A DNA stretch of 64,000 bases, taken from positions 62,001 to 126,000 of the forward strand of contig NZ_CANLNH010000005.1 in assembly GCF_947492535.1 (NCBI RefSeq), read 5' to 3'. Each line of letters begins with the position of its first letter. The first letter of the stretch is position 1. The notes beneath the pieces were generated by a model. That model saw nothing but the letters and a program-made list of their open reading frames with translations, did no database searches and was not told the DNA's origin. The stretch is from an uncultured Dokdonia sp. Its GTDB lineage: Bacteria > Bacteroidota > Bacteroidia > Flavobacteriales > Flavobacteriaceae. Below are positions 26,587-34,799 of this stretch, in pieces. The position numbers and the translations under genes were made by a program.

Positions 26587-27728
26587 TCCAAGTTCCGTAC
26601 GTAAACCAGCATCTGCGTTATGGAGTATGTGAACGCAAAGTTTTCATTTTTTTGTTTTGGAAAAAGAAACAAAAATCATGGGTGTGTATTACGGAAAGTT
26701 TTGATTTTTTGTATTGAAAAAATTACAAAAAGCTTAAAACAACCACCCCTTATATTAGATCAAAAATCAGCAATCAACAATCGTTAATCTCCAATCTATA
26801 TTATTCCAATCCGAGTTCCGTACGTAAACCAGCATCTGCGTTATGGAGTATGTGAACGCAAAGTTTTCATTTTTTGTATTGAAAAAATTACAAAAAGCTC
26901 AAAACAACCACCCCTTATATTAGATCAAAAATCAGCAATCGTTAATCTCAAATCTATATTATTCCAATCCGAGTTCCGTACGTAAACCAGCATCTGCATT
27001 ATGAAGTATGTGAACGCAAAGTTTTGATTTTTTTGTTTTGGAAAAAGAAACAAAAATCATGGGTGTGTATTACGGAAAGTTTTCATTTTTTTGTTTTGGA
27101 AAAAGAAACAAAAAACCTGAAAACAACCACCCCTTATATTAGATCAAAAATCAGCAATCAACAATCGTTAATCTCCAATCTATATTATTCCAATCCAAGT
27201 TCCGTACGTAAACCAGCATCTGCATTATGAAGTATGTGAACGCAAAGTTTTGATTTTTTGAATTGAAAAAATTACAAAAAGCTCAAAACAACCACCCCGC
27301 TATTAGATCAAAAATCAGCAATCAACAATCGTTAATCTCCAATCTATATTATTCCAATCCAAGTTCCGTACGTAAACCAGCATCTGCATTATGAAGTATG
27401 TGAACGCAAAGTTTTGATTTTTTGTATTGAAAAAATTACAAAAAGCTCAAAACAACCACCCCTTATATTAGATCAAAAATCAGCAATCAACAATCAGCAA
27501 TCAGCAATCGTTAATCTCCAATCTATATTATTCCAATCCGAGTTCCGTACGTAAACCAGCATCTGCGTTATGGAGTATGTGAACGCAAAGTTTTCATTTT
27601 TTGTATTGAAAAAATTACAAAAAGCTCAAAACAACCACCCCTTATATTAGATCAAAAATCAGCAATCGTTAATCTCAAATCTATATTATTCCAATCCGAG
27701 TTCCGTACGTAAACCAGCATCTGCGTTA
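26585..27728. repeat. Tandem array of 3'-gene-end duplications (seven copies, 158-226 bp spacing)
   Basis: The block AGTTCCGTACGTAAACCAGC occurs seven times; the copies begin (AATCC) at 26585, 26808, 26966, 27192, 27356, 27535 and 27693, spaced 223, 158, 226, 164, 179 and 158 bp. The last copy is inside the gene at 27686-28645 and encodes its last 13 residues plus stop; the other six reproduce that coding tail followed by about 120 bp of downstream DNA. Each unit also has an inverted repeat, TTTTTGTA ... TACAAAAA, or TTTTTGTTT ... AAACAAAAA in longer units. Two linked variants exist (AATCCA or AATCCG; GCATTATGA or GCGTTATGG), the first silent in the coding copy. The array fills the gap between the kinase and this convergent gene. 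Confidence 0.9.
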
Positions 27729-28645
27729 CTATTTTTTCCCCAATAGGCGCTTTTGATGGTTTTGATGCGAGTCGCTTTGGTGGTGAGTTCTTTGGCGCGT
27801 GCTCCATATCCATCTACAAAAGTTTCTTCCCAACCTTCAATCGTATACGGAAAAGAACCAGAGAAGTTAATAGTTAAAGAACGATTTAGGTCTGGATATT
27901 CTAGAGTGTATGACGTAGCGGTTAATGTTCCTTTTGCATTATATGCTTTTATAGGAACATGTTTCATACGTGTAAATGAAAAATCAGGAATGGCTTTAAA
28001 ATTACCTGTAGGTAATGCTGTTGGATCAATACGTAATTGTGCCCATAATTCGTTTTCTAATGTAGTTTTCGGAATAGAAAAGTTTTTATCTGCTTCACCT
28101 TCAAAATAGGAATGCGAGTTTACCTCAAACTGCTCTCTATTATTAATTTGGGCATATTGATGTCCGCACCATTCTTGCATACTTTGGGATACTTTAATGG
28201 CATGCTTTTCTTCAAAAACAGGGTAGAAGGTACTTGACATTACAGAATATGGATAGATTCCTGTATTAAAATTTTTAGTTGCATTTACCTTTAGTACAGG
28301 GACGTTAGTATCGTTTTGACGATCTGCTTTTACTTGGACTTCAGGGAGGAAATCTTCCGTCACAAAAATTAGCGCTGCAGTACCGTCACGTAATTCTCCA
28401 TAACGTGCTTGCTCCAATTTGTAGGAAGAGATCTCTGCTTTTCCTGCATACCAATAGTCTTTAAACTCTTGAGAAATGTTTCTATTCTTTGTCGCATCTA
28501 GCGTGCTATTTGCAACAGGCATTTCCTGTATAGTAGTTGATTCTGTGTTTCCTTTACAATTGACAAATAAAGCAACAAGCGCAACAGTAACCATTAGAAA
28601 AAATAATGTACGTTCTAATCTGAATATCTTTGTGGGAAATGACAT
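27686..28645 (-). CDS. Hypothetical exported protein with duplicated 3' end
   Basis: 319 residues. An N-terminal hydrophobic segment (about 11-30) ends in FVNCKG, a possible lipoprotein signal. The remainder is a beta-rich soluble domain with EWCGHQYAQINNR and an Arg/Lys-rich end. I recognise no enzymatic motif. It is common beside Maf in flavobacteria and lies 33 bp downstream of Maf on the same strand. The last 13 codons plus stop are repeated six more times downstream (see array). A perfect 18-bp palindrome lies directly in front of its ATG. Confidence 0.75.
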   Translation of the reverse strand: MSFPTKIFRLERTLFFLMVTVALVALFVNCKGNTESTTIQEMPVANSTLDATKNRNISQEFKDYWYAGKAEISSYKLEQARYGELRDGTAALIFVTEDFLPEVQVKADRQNDTNVPVLKVNATKNFNTGIYPYSVMSSTFYPVFEEKHAIKVSQSMQEWCGHQYAQINNREQFEVNSHSYFEGEADKNFSIPKTTLENELWAQLRIDPTALPTGNFKAIPDFSFTRMKHVPIKAYNAKGTLTATSYTLEYPDLNRSLTINFSGSFPYTIEGWEETFVDGYGARAKELTTKATRIKTIKSAYWGKNSNADAGLRTELGLE

Positions 28646-28663
28646 AGCTTAAAATTTTAAGCT
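28646..28663 (-). promoter_or_regulatory. Perfect 18-bp palindrome before the 319-residue protein gene
   Basis: AGCTTAAAATTTTAAGCT reads the same on both strands and touches the ATG at 28645. It may be a regulator-binding site, or a hairpin in the mRNA leader between Maf and this gene. Confidence 0.4.
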
Positions 28664-28678
28664 AAAATTACTAAAAAC

Positions 28679-29266
28679 TTAAGAGTCGGCAAGCTGTATT
28701 AACGTTTCATAAACTTTATGAGTAGGTAATCCCATCACATTAAAATAGGATCCTTCTAATCGAGTTACTGCAATATATCCAAACCATTCTTGTATACCAT
28801 AACCACCCGCTTTGTCATACGGTTGGTAGTTATCTATATAATGATTGATCTCTTCTTCTGTAAGTGTTTTAAAAGTGACCTTTGTCGTATCGTTAATGGT
28901 AACCTGTTTATTTGGAGAAGTAAAACAAACACTTGTCATTACTTCATGCGTATTCCCAGAAAGACTTGAAATCATCTCAAATGCTTGATCTCTATTTTCA
29001 GGCTTGTTAAGTGCTTTATCTTGATGCCACACAATAGTATCACTGGTAATAAGAATGTCATTTTCTTGTAAATCAGTAAATGCAGCAGCTTTTAATTGTG
29101 CAAGGTAATCTGTAATTTCAGTTCCTTTATAATGTTCTGGAAAGATTTCATCAATAGGCTTGAGTAGGATGGTAAAATCTAAATCAAGTTCTTTGAAAAA
29201 AAGTTGTCTGCGAGGAGAACCAGAAGCAAGGATGATGTTTTTGTGCTGTAATCGTTTAGATAGCAT
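28679..29266 (-). CDS. maf: Maf-family nucleotide pyrophosphatase
   Basis: 195 residues from the ATG at 29266 (a TTG six bases earlier is possible). The N-terminal motif LASGSPRRQLF, the SDTIVWHQDKALNKP region with its catalytic Asp, and the YDKAGGYGIQEW segment are standard Maf signatures. Maf proteins hydrolyse non-canonical nucleoside triphosphates or dTTP/UTP to monophosphates and are linked to septation. The gene overlaps the end of the UbiA gene by 11 bp, indicating coupling. The exact nucleotide specificity is not determined here. Confidence 0.95.
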   Translation of the reverse strand: MLSKRLQHKNIILASGSPRRQLFFKELDLDFTILLKPIDEIFPEHYKGTEITDYLAQLKAAAFTDLQENDILITSDTIVWHQDKALNKPENRDQAFEMISSLSGNTHEVMTSVCFTSPNKQVTINDTTKVTFKTLTEEEINHYIDNYQPYDKAGGYGIQEWFGYIAVTRLEGSYFNVMGLPTHKVYETLIQLADS

Positions 29267-30176
29267 CTGCAATAGTCTGTGATATTAATGGAATCGTTAG
29301 GATACCTATAAACATGATTACTTTTAAGATAAGTGAAAGTCTTGTGAAATGACTTTTTTTATCATCTTCCCATAATCGTGTAGCTACATATCCTAGAGGC
29401 GCAATAACTCCAAAAAACAGTACAGCAACTGTTAGTTTATGGTCGTATAGAAAAGTAAATGTATACCAAGATATAAGCGTAAGTGTGATAAGGCATAAAA
29501 TAGAGGCGATACGAGCAGTTCTTTGTGCACCTAAAATAATAGGCAATGTACGATACCTAGCCACATGATCCCCTTGAATGTCTTCTATATCTTTAACAAT
29601 TTCTCGAATAAGGTTAATTAAAAAAGCAGCTATTGAAATATTCAAAATAATATCTAAAAGAAAAGCTTTTAATTCATTATCATAATAACCATCGATAGAA
29701 AATAATTCAAATATGCCTACAATCATTATGGATAAGGCCACTGTAAGGCTCACCAAAAGATTACCTACAAATGCTATTTTTCTTAGAAACCTAGAATACA
29801 AATAAAGTAAGAAAGCAATTCCTGGAAAAATCAAGAAATATAAAGGTTCTTTTAATACTGCGGTAATCACAAACCCAAAACCAACTCCAACATAAGTGAA
29901 TATATAATAAAAGAATTTTGCACGTCTAGGATCTATAGAAACACCTATAATTCTTTTTTTAGGTTTGTTAATCTTGTCAGCAGTAACATCTATTATATCA
30001 TTAATAATATATCCACCAGCAGCTATAAATACAGTAGCTATTACAAGAAACGTAAAGCCTAACGAACTTAAGGATAGTTCAATGTCAAAAGGTTTGAAAA
30101 ATCCAAACATAATAATGCATTGCATCACAATCACCATGATTAAGTTAGGAAATCGAATGAGACGTAAATAGTTCAC
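29256..30176 (-). CDS. Geranylgeranylglycerol-phosphate geranylgeranyltransferase-like UbiA prenyltransferase
   Basis: 306 residues with about eight or nine membrane helices. The prenyl-diphosphate binding motif NDIIDVTADKINKPKKRI lies near residues 60-80 and a second Asp-rich motif (REIVKDIEDIQGDHVARYRTLP) near 190-215, both typical of UbiA enzymes. In Bacteroidetes this member is annotated as a geranylgeranylglycerol-phosphate transferase; the natural product here is unverified. The start is a GTG. A 12-kb block of unrelated genes begins about 100 bp upstream of it. Confidence 0.85.
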   Translation of the reverse strand: MNYLRLIRFPNLIMVIVMQCIIMFGFFKPFDIELSLSSLGFTFLVIATVFIAAGGYIINDIIDVTADKINKPKKRIIGVSIDPRRAKFFYYIFTYVGVGFGFVITAVLKEPLYFLIFPGIAFLLYLYSRFLRKIAFVGNLLVSLTVALSIMIVGIFELFSIDGYYDNELKAFLLDIILNISIAAFLINLIREIVKDIEDIQGDHVARYRTLPIILGAQRTARIASILCLITLTLISWYTFTFLYDHKLTVAVLFFGVIAPLGYVATRLWEDDKKSHFTRLSLILKVIMFIGILTIPLISQTIADAI

Positions 30177-30274
30177 TTTAGTTTGTTCTGTGTGGTGTAT
30201 TTAGAACAAAATACTATAAATTAATTAGAGTATAAAAGAAACTAATAATTTTTAACTACTATTTGTATGCGTAA

Positions 30275-31993
30275 TTAATTTTCATGTTGCAAAGAATCTT
30301 TTACAACTTCTTTAATCTCAGTAATAATAGAGTCTGTTTTTGTTTCTACGGTTTCTTGTATGGTGTTTTGAGTAGCTTCTATAATTGTTGTAAGATCTCT
30401 AGCCCCTTCGATGTCTATTTCGTTTCTAGAAGGATATAAATCTTCATCAGTAAGTCCTTCAGAAGTTTTCCAAGTCTCTCCTAATTGCTCAAGAATGGTA
30501 CTTTCCCATTGTGATGGATGTTTAGCATCTACCCAGATCACATCTTTATATTCTACATCAATAAGTGCAAGATCTGGTGTTGCAGCACCATCAAATTTCT
30601 TACTATCATCACGTTTTGCAGCAATAGTACTTATCATAAACATACGCTTACGACCGCCTACTTCTTTAATAAAAGGTCTAAATTCTACAGGTTTATTGAC
30701 AGACCAATCATACTCCTTACGAGATTCAACTACTTTTAATGGCATTGCTGAAACTCCAGCCAGTCCTTCTTTTTTAGCAGCATGGTCGTAGTAATATAAT
30801 TTATCTGTACCATCACCAGGAATAAGAACACTAAATGATAAGCTCGTACGCTCTTCACCTATAGGCTCTAACCCAAACCAATGATATAAACCACTATACG
30901 CTTGTGTCTCGATACCACTCCAGTTAAAATCAGTGACAAATGGTTGCTGATTTTCATCATCTTCTAGGTCTGGAATTTTTACTGCTGTTTCCATATTCCA
31001 TGGTAACGGATCTGTAAAGCCTCCTAAAAATTGGAGTGACTTTGCTTGTAGTCTAGAAACTTCTTCACTTAGTGTATTTTGCTTCGTTAAAAAGGGATAA
31101 TCCTGCGTTTTGGATGGAGGAACATAGGTTCCTTTTCCAATCGTAACGCGTTCTAGGTAATCAGCAACAGAGTGTTCTCCAGATTCAATAATCATAACAC
31201 CACCATAGGACGGATATGGAAAAAAGAATCCTTTCCACTTAATTAAGTTAACTACCTGTACCCATTTCCCATCGTCATTTTTCATATAATATACCTGACT
31301 AGGTTCAAGTGTAAATAGTTGGAAAAAATTAAAACGTTGCACAACTGCATTATAGGTATTCCTACTAAACGCGAGAGATTCCCCTATAGCAAATGTAACA
31401 GGCACTCTATTTTCATTAGCAAAACGAGGAAAAGGAGAAGTGCTTTCTACGGTAAAAAGCTCTTCGGTATTGTTACTCATACGTTGAAACGAATACTCTT
31501 TTGATGGCTGTACCGCCATGGTCCATTGATTGACAGTATCAATACGTACCAATTGTGGAGGCGATACTTCTAGTGTTTCTCCAATAGATTCATATGCCAT
31601 GGTTACAATATTATTGTACGGCTGGATACGTTCATTTTGCGTTAATGGAAGTTCGTGTATTTCGACAAGATTTAGATTGTTGTATACATTATACGTTTGC
31701 ATATATTGATACAATCCTGTTTTCCATCCTGCGAACCATAAAACCCCAAAAAAAGCAGCAATCCCCACTAGGTATAAAATACGCTTTCCTATTTGTGCGC
31801 TTGCGCGAAATTTTCTCAACATAAACCACAAGAACAAACTACTGATCAGTATGATAAAAATATACTTACGTACAAACAATAATGCAGGCTGATAGTCATC
31901 TCGTAAGAAGAATAATAACAAGATCAGCACAATCGCACTGATTACGACAATACGTTTTTGTTTTCCGCCTTTTTTCCAATAGGATTTTATCAT
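30275..31993 (-). CDS. Large membrane-anchored hypothetical protein (last gene of the 12-kb unit)
   Basis: 572 residues. Three N-terminal membrane helices (about 16-30, 40-57 and 70-87) are followed by a 480-residue soluble region with no motif I recognise. Some segments look like a beta-rich domain (WVQVVNLIKWKGFFFPYPSYGGVMII; LSFSVLIPGDGTDKLYYYDHA). The last 30 residues are acidic/charged helix. It is the last gene of the operon that starts with the coiled-coil protein at 41117, and is separated from the 85-residue gene by a spacer carrying the palindrome at 32037-32060. The role is unknown. Confidence 0.6.
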   Translation of the reverse strand: MIKSYWKKGGKQKRIVVISAIVLILLLFFLRDDYQPALLFVRKYIFIILISSLFLWFMLRKFRASAQIGKRILYLVGIAAFFGVLWFAGWKTGLYQYMQTYNVYNNLNLVEIHELPLTQNERIQPYNNIVTMAYESIGETLEVSPPQLVRIDTVNQWTMAVQPSKEYSFQRMSNNTEELFTVESTSPFPRFANENRVPVTFAIGESLAFSRNTYNAVVQRFNFFQLFTLEPSQVYYMKNDDGKWVQVVNLIKWKGFFFPYPSYGGVMIIESGEHSVADYLERVTIGKGTYVPPSKTQDYPFLTKQNTLSEEVSRLQAKSLQFLGGFTDPLPWNMETAVKIPDLEDDENQQPFVTDFNWSGIETQAYSGLYHWFGLEPIGEERTSLSFSVLIPGDGTDKLYYYDHAAKKEGLAGVSAMPLKVVESRKEYDWSVNKPVEFRPFIKEVGGRKRMFMISTIAAKRDDSKKFDGAATPDLALIDVEYKDVIWVDAKHPSQWESTILEQLGETWKTSEGLTDEDLYPSRNEIDIEGARDLTTIIEATQNTIQETVETKTDSIITEIKEVVKDSLQHEN

Positions 31994-32036
31994 GGGTTGT
32001 TTGTTTTGATTGGTTGTTAGTTTTTAATTCTTCAAT

Positions 32037-32060
32037 TATACGCTTTCGCGAAAGCGTATA
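32037..32060. repeat. Palindrome copy, full 24-bp form, intergenic
   Basis: CGCTTTCGCGAAAGCG (32041-32056) extended on both sides to a perfect palindrome with TATA flanks. It lies in the spacer between two operon genes. No terminator-like T run follows it. Confidence 0.9.
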
Positions 32061-32065
32061 CTTAT

Positions 32066-32323
32066 TTATGATACTCCGTCAAATATACCAGCTATAAATT
32101 CTCCTACGCCTTCTAATATACTTCCAAATACTTCTCCAAAATCTAACCAAGAAGCATCAATGTCTATGTCAGGAATAGATAACCAATCTACCGATGTAAT
32201 AGCCGAAGCGGTAGAGGTTGTGATACCTCCTAATATTTCAGTTTTCATGGCTATATAATCGCAAACCTCTCCAGTAGCTGCATGATATGCATCAAAATCT
32301 GAATGAGAAGAAAACGTACACAT
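32066..32323 (-). CDS. Small hypothetical protein (85 residues)
   Basis: 85 residues, acidic, with Trp/Ile-rich short repeats (SVDWLSIPDIDIDASWLDFGEVFGS) and a hydrophobic C-terminal helix (ILEGVGEFIAGIFDGVS). I recognise no family. It could bind a membrane or a partner through its amphipathic end. It is in the unit with the AAA+ gene, 41 bp after the 49-residue ORF. Whether it is expressed is unproven. Confidence 0.5.
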   Translation of the reverse strand: MCTFSSHSDFDAYHAATGEVCDYIAMKTEILGGITTSTASAITSVDWLSIPDIDIDASWLDFGEVFGSILEGVGEFIAGIFDGVS

Positions 32324-32363
32324 AGCCCAGCAATGCCAATCTATACCACTCGATTCATAATAC

Positions 32364-32513
32364 TTAGATTGCTTTTGAAGCTTTTTTCACCTCTTCAGGT
32401 TTATAATACTTCTTTTTTCCATGTTCCTTAACTAATATACTACCTATTTCAGAAATATATTCTTTTTTATTTATAGGTGCTGATGGACAGTTTTTACTCA
32501 TACTTTCTTTCAT
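32364..32513 (-). CDS. Small hypothetical lysine-rich protein (49 residues)
   Basis: Begins MKESMSKNCPSAPINKKEYI and ends EEVKKASKAI. Start at the ATG at 32513, stop TAA at 32364-32366. Basic, soluble and helical by composition. It lies directly between two operon genes on the same strand, which supports its being real, but no homologue is recognised. It is too short for most automatic callers. Confidence 0.5.
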   Translation of the reverse strand: MKESMSKNCPSAPINKKEYISEIGSILVKEHGKKKYYKPEEVKKASKAI

Positions 32514-32771
32514 ACCCACCCTTTAAGTATCATTCAGGATACACTCTGGTGGGTATCTTATCATTATTAATTCTACTCTTTCTTAATACGCTTTCGCGAA
32601 AGCGTAGTTATTCTCTTTTAAAATAAAGTAATACGCTATTTTAAGTCTATGTTCTATTCTCTATATTCTTTTGCTTCCAGTATTCGGTAATTTCGATATT
32701 ATTTTCGCGAAAAGCGAAAATCACTCAATCACCTTACTTTATTTTTTACTTCAACAATCTCCAATCGTTAA
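32514..32771. repeat. Operon spacer with composite repeats
   Basis: This spacer, between the 175-residue gene and the 49-residue ORF, contains in order a GGGTATCTTAT module (32546-32556), the palindrome CGCTTTCGCGAAAGCG (32589-32604), a diverged AAAATAAAGTA...CGCTATTTTA hairpin (32619-32643) and the block CGGTAATTTCGATATTATTT (32685-32704) ending CACTCAATC. The same modules in the same order, without the palindrome, recur at 36030-36166 after the AAA+ gene. Confidence 0.65.
32589..32604. repeat. Palindrome copy, intergenic
   Basis: CGCTTTCGCGAAAGCG, flanked by TA on both sides to make a perfect 20-bp palindrome. In the operon spacer after the 175-residue gene. Confidence 0.9.
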
Positions 32772-33299
32772 TCACTTAATCATTCCTTTATCTTTAAAAC
32801 GATCTCTAGCGCTTTTTTTCTTAGGAGCTTCTTCTGTAGGTGTTTCCTTGGTTTCTGGAGTTGGCTGTTCTTTTGCGTCAAAATGCTCTTTTACATCTTC
32901 TGCAAACTCTTGAACTGCTTCTTTTCCTTTGTCAAATACTTTCTCAAGATTTTCTTTTTTACTACTATCACGTGCAAATAAAAATGCCGAAGCGATATAC
33001 GTTCCAATCATAACGCCAACAATAGCCGATACAAAATACTGTACAAAAAATGCATTGATGGGGGTAACAAAACGCACAATAATAGCGCTTATGACAAATA
33101 GTAATGTGACATATACAAGCCGCATTAAAAACGGTTGTAGATATAAAAAACCTTTACGATTATCGGGTTTCATTTGGAGTTCATCATTATGTGTAAGCTT
33201 ATTGATGAAACGATACACCGCATTACTTTTAGACTCTCTCCAATAGAGCACAATGCCTAAAAGAATAGCAAGAACGAATATGATGATTTCTAGTGTCAT
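32772..33299 (-). CDS. Hypothetical membrane protein (175 residues)
   Basis: An N-terminal helix (1-18), two further membrane helices (about 62-80 and 87-107) and a long charged cytoplasmic tail rich in Lys, Glu and Pro (KEQPTPETKETPTEEAPKKK). No recognised motif. The tail may contact other operon products. It belongs to the 12-kb unit, between the 412-residue gene and two small ORFs. Confidence 0.6.
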   Translation of the reverse strand: MTLEIIIFVLAILLGIVLYWRESKSNAVYRFINKLTHNDELQMKPDNRKGFLYLQPFLMRLVYVTLLFVISAIIVRFVTPINAFFVQYFVSAIVGVMIGTYIASAFLFARDSSKKENLEKVFDKGKEAVQEFAEDVKEHFDAKEQPTPETKETPTEEAPKKKSARDRFKDKGMIK

Positions 33300-33412
33300 G
33301 GTTATATGGTGTCTTTAGTTATATGTAGCGTTTATGCAGGTTATGTTACAATAGTATGATTCATATTAGGAGTGCTAAAAGCGATGTTTCAAACATAAAT
33401 GTTTATGAGTGA

Positions 33413-33482
33413 CACACCCCTTAATCCCCTCTTCCTAGAGGGGAAACTCTTCTTTTTATATCCGCGAAGGCGGATATCTTAT
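33413..33482. repeat. Operon spacer repeat copy 1: two hairpins
   Basis: A 70-bp block: hairpin 1 CCCCTC-TTCCTA-GAGGGG, then AAACTCTTCTTTT, then hairpin 2 ATCCGC-GAAG-GCGGAT, then ATCTTA. A near-identical copy is at 35932-36000 and a diverged copy of hairpin 2 is at 34771-34797. All lie in spacers of the same operon. Confidence 0.75.
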
Positions 33483-33524
33483 TATATATTCTCTTCTCTC
33501 TGTTCTCTTTTCTCTTCTCTATTA

Positions 33525-34763
33525 TCATTCATTCTCCTCTAAAATCAACGTAATCACCCAATCTTGATACGTTTCTGGCCATGTTTGATACGTATCATAA
33601 AACTGTGCTTTGTCATACCAATATAAGTGCAACGGATCATTGGGTTGGATTTTAATAAGGAGCTTCCAAATTAAATCAGCTTGCTCTTCCTCCAGTGATG
33701 AATGTGGTTGATGCAATGCTTTGTAATACGCAGTATCAATATAATCTTCCTGTTTTATTTCTTTATTAATGATACTTTTCTGGAAGAATAACTCGACACC
33801 ATTCAGTTGTTTTTGTATGTCTATGTCAAGACCCGTAATGTATTTTTTAAATAAAAAATGACTGTCTAGAATTTCAATAAAAGAATGTGTTACCTCCTTA
33901 GAATGTTCTACAAATCGATGTTTTTTAATACGGTCAAAACGTTTTGACTTTGATGCTTTTTTAAGATCACCGTCTATGATAAAATCGTTCACCAATTTAT
34001 CAATAAGCTCATCATGATCTTTATGAAATAAAGCCACCTCATGTCCTGTATCTGCAATCGCTTTATCAAATACCGCTTTGTCTTCAAAGATCATAATGTC
34101 ATTAATAAAATCTTTTAAGACAAACACACCACCAAAAGCTCTCGTATAGAACGAACTCACTTTAAGCGGTAGTGGATCAATATTCAATTTACGATGGCGT
34201 AAATCTCCATATTCTTTAGCGTTCTCGATGATCTTTTTATGAAGCTCACGATTGATAAAATTGTTTCCTTCCTGAAATTCCTTAATCAATTCGTTTTGCT
34301 CTGCTTGTTTTTGATCTAACTGATTAAGAATTTCAAAGGTAACGGTAATGGTATCGTATCGTAATAAGTCAAACGGTTCATAAAAGGCATCAATCTGCTG
34401 ATCAATATGAACACAAATAGCTGAGTCTTTAGTAATATCTCGTATGATTCTGCTATTGGCAGCAAAAACGGCTTCCATCAAATCCCGATCAAAACTATGA
34501 CTAGGCATTTGTACAGGTTTATACCGTTGTTCTGGCGAAATAATAATCGCATTCGTGTTTGCTTCTCCAATGTTGAGGTAATAATTTTCTTTTTTCTCGA
34601 GCGCAATTTCGGGACTCCACCCCATAGCATCTATCGCAAAGCTAGTTAATGCAGTGGGTGCAACACCTAACATCGCAAGACACTCGTTATAACGCTGTGC
34701 TAACGATCCTGATACAGGCACCAACGCACCTCCATATAACCCTGCTTCTTTTAATTTTTTCAT
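33525..34763 (-). CDS. Unrecognised 412-residue protein of the 12-kb unit (perhaps DUF6638)
   Basis: A soluble protein that starts MKKLKEAGLYGGALVPVSGS and contains AIDAMGWSPEIALEKKENYYL and ANTNAIIISPEQRY; the C-terminal half is helical. From memory it resembles the Bacteroidetes family DUF6638, but I cannot confirm this. No enzyme motif is visible. It lies immediately downstream of the inserted 331-residue gene, and the same-strand order suggests it works with the AAA+ ATPase and its partner. Confidence 0.6.
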   Translation of the reverse strand: MKKLKEAGLYGGALVPVSGSLAQRYNECLAMLGVAPTALTSFAIDAMGWSPEIALEKKENYYLNIGEANTNAIIISPEQRYKPVQMPSHSFDRDLMEAVFAANSRIIRDITKDSAICVHIDQQIDAFYEPFDLLRYDTITVTFEILNQLDQKQAEQNELIKEFQEGNNFINRELHKKIIENAKEYGDLRHRKLNIDPLPLKVSSFYTRAFGGVFVLKDFINDIMIFEDKAVFDKAIADTGHEVALFHKDHDELIDKLVNDFIIDGDLKKASKSKRFDRIKKHRFVEHSKEVTHSFIEILDSHFLFKKYITGLDIDIQKQLNGVELFFQKSIINKEIKQEDYIDTAYYKALHQPHSSLEEEQADLIWKLLIKIQPNDPLHLYWYDKAQFYDTYQTWPETYQDWVITLILEENE

Positions 34764-34770
34764 CTTTTAG

Positions 34771-34797
34771 TATCCACGAAGATGGGTGTCTGATTAT
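34771..34797. repeat. Diverged copy of the operon-spacer hairpin
   Basis: TATCCACGAAGATGGGTGTC, then TGATTAT, aligns with the second hairpin of the blocks at 33413 and 35932 (TATCCGCGAAGGCGGATATC, then TCATTAT) with several substitutions. It fills the short gap between the 412- and 331-residue genes. Confidence 0.5.
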
Positions 34798-34799
34798 TG

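Noticed and set aside
27024-27230. A 68-codon frame inside the tandem array
   Set aside because: It is made only of the array's repeats and spans unit boundaries; it reflects the repeat, not a gene.
26585-27728. The tandem array as a CRISPR
   Set aside because: Units are 158-226 bp with near-identical interiors, not short repeats with unique spacers; no cas genes nearby.
32689-32720. ATTTTCGCGAAAAGCGAAAA as another palindrome copy
   Set aside because: The symmetry is broken (missing GC step and shifted arm); counted only as part of the composite repeat.
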